Below the pieces are notes generated by a model. The model saw nothing but the letters and a program-made list of their open reading frames with translations. It made no database searches and had not been told where the DNA came from. A program made the translations under genes and the position numbers. DNA of 21,728 bases, from positions 1-21,728 of IMG/VR virus record IMGVR_UViG_3300006104_000083; one strand, written 5' to 3'. This stretch comes from a virus. Below, piece by piece: positions 21,346 to 21,728 of this stretch (position 1 is its first letter; every line of letters begins with the position of its first letter).

Positions 21346-21392
21346 GGGTGGTCTCACGGTTTCTCCCCCTGACCGTGAGACCACCCTTTGTC
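21346..21392 (+). terminator. Strong rho-independent-like terminator after the capsid gene
   Basis: GGGTGGTCTCACGGT (21346-21360) and ACCGTGAGACCACCC (21372-21386) pair over 15 perfect bases around an 11-base pyrimidine-rich loop, followed by TTTGTCATT. The stem is very stable; the T run is short, as is common in high-GC genomes. It should limit capsid-level transcription from reaching later genes. Confidence 0.85.
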
Positions 21393-21413
21393 ATTACATG
21401 AAAGGGTGAACAC

Positions 21414-21668
21414 ATGCGACTCGTCGGATCAGACCGAGGTCTCAAACAACTCGAGGTCGGTGATCGGATCATCAACCGATCCAAAGATGGCACGTTCCAC
21501 GTCGATGGTCCCGGTGCCAAGCAACTCGTCAAGACTGGTGACTTCGCCGTTGCCGGTACCAACTTTCGTAGTGCCCGAGGGTACCGATGTGAGTGCGGCT
21601 TCGTGGCACTGATCAAAGATCGTTGTGGTCGATGTGGTGCCACCGACCTCACACCCGAGTACGACTGA
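21414..21668 (+). CDS. Small zinc-ribbon protein after the capsid gene
   Basis: 84 residues. An N-terminal beta-type region (GDRIINRSKDGTFHVDG) is followed by a zinc ribbon, CECG and CGRCG (RCECGFVALIKDRCGRCG). ATG 21414 has AAAGGGTG upstream with good spacing. It could be a head decoration or connector-linked protein by position, or a regulator, but neither is shown. Its stop overlaps the next ATG. Confidence 0.6.
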   Translation: MRLVGSDRGLKQLEVGDRIINRSKDGTFHVDGPGAKQLVKTGDFAVAGTNFRSARGYRCECGFVALIKDRCGRCGATDLTPEYD

Positions 21669-21728
21669 TGAAGTACCTACTGACCAACGGCAACCGTGAG
21701 TTAGCCAAAGACGGGATCTTTACGTGGT
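21668..21728 (+). CDS. Partial gene, possible gp88-like family
   Basis: ATG 21668 overlaps the upstream stop (TGATG) and the frame runs to the window end, giving MKYLLTNGNRELAKDGIFTW. The 'TNGNxxLxKxGI' start resembles phage proteins of the 'gene product 88' group, whose role is unknown. Only 20 residues are visible, so this is a weak assignment. Confidence 0.45.
   Translation, partial: MKYLLTNGNRELAKDGIFTW

Noticed and set aside
1-21728. Absence of TTAA and AATT as restriction-site avoidance
   Set aside because: Neither was seen, but the strong preference for C- and G-ending codons (AAC, AAG, ATC, GTC, CTC) already makes them very rare, so selection on the sites need not be invoked.
1-21728. 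tRNA genes, integrase, attachment sites or lysis genes
   Set aside because: None was recognised on either strand; gaps larger than 60 bases are only 4047-4163, 8012-8129 and 21310-21413, and each is explained by promoters, hairpins or leaders.

Overview
The window is a contiguous piece of a tailed double-stranded DNA phage genome (or prophage). Every supported gene is on the + strand, genes are tightly packed with many ATGA or GTGA stop/start overlaps, and no tRNA, rRNA, integrase or insertion sequence was seen. A WhiB-type iron-sulfur regulator (2179-2535), a protein family confined to Actinobacteria and their phages, and several small proteins typical of actinobacteriophages point to an actinobacterial host. 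The head genes (terminase, portal-MuF, prohead protease, HK97-fold capsid) make it a member of Caudoviricetes. All functional calls come from reading motifs by eye; no database search was run.

Layout. (1) 1-4046: replication, recombination and regulation operon with small zinc-ribbon proteins, HTH and RHH proteins, a probable single-strand annealing protein, SSB, WhiB, a winged-helix replication protein carrying four iteron-like repeats inside its gene (2707-2802), an HNH protein and a VRR-NUC nuclease. (2) 4083-8011: a second operon behind a promoter with a palindromic operator, starting with a C2H2 zinc-finger protein, continuing through small conserved phage proteins to a YqaJ/lambda-type exonuclease and two tiny membrane peptides. 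(3) 8048-13580: a third operon behind a near-identical promoter/operator. After small genes it encodes a proteasome-like Ntn hydrolase, a ParB-like protein, a DpdA-type DNA guanine transglycosylase, a SAM methyltransferase, QueD, QueE and a phosphoribosyltransferase-FolE fusion. (4) 13594-21309: packaging and head module (small and large terminase, portal-MuF fusion, protease with a probable nested scaffold, capsid), closed by a strong hairpin terminator at 21346-21386. (5) 21414-21728: start of the next gene block.

How the genes fit together. FolE, QueD and QueE convert GTP to 7-carboxy-7-deazaguanine (CDG), and DpdA exchanges guanine in DNA for a 7-deazaguanine base. No QueC (CDG to preQ0) is present in the window, while an unassigned class I methyltransferase sits between DpdA and QueD. 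The simplest readings are that the DNA carries CDG itself, that the methyltransferase makes a further and possibly undescribed derivative, or that QueC lies outside the window. Separately, I found no AGCT tetranucleotide in the whole 21.7 kb. Synonymous codons switch in the way needed to avoid it (GAA/CAA/AAA before CTN leucine, GAG/CAG/AAG before TTG), which indicates strong selection against one restriction-type site. Together these suggest a phage shaped by host restriction, with both base modification and site loss.
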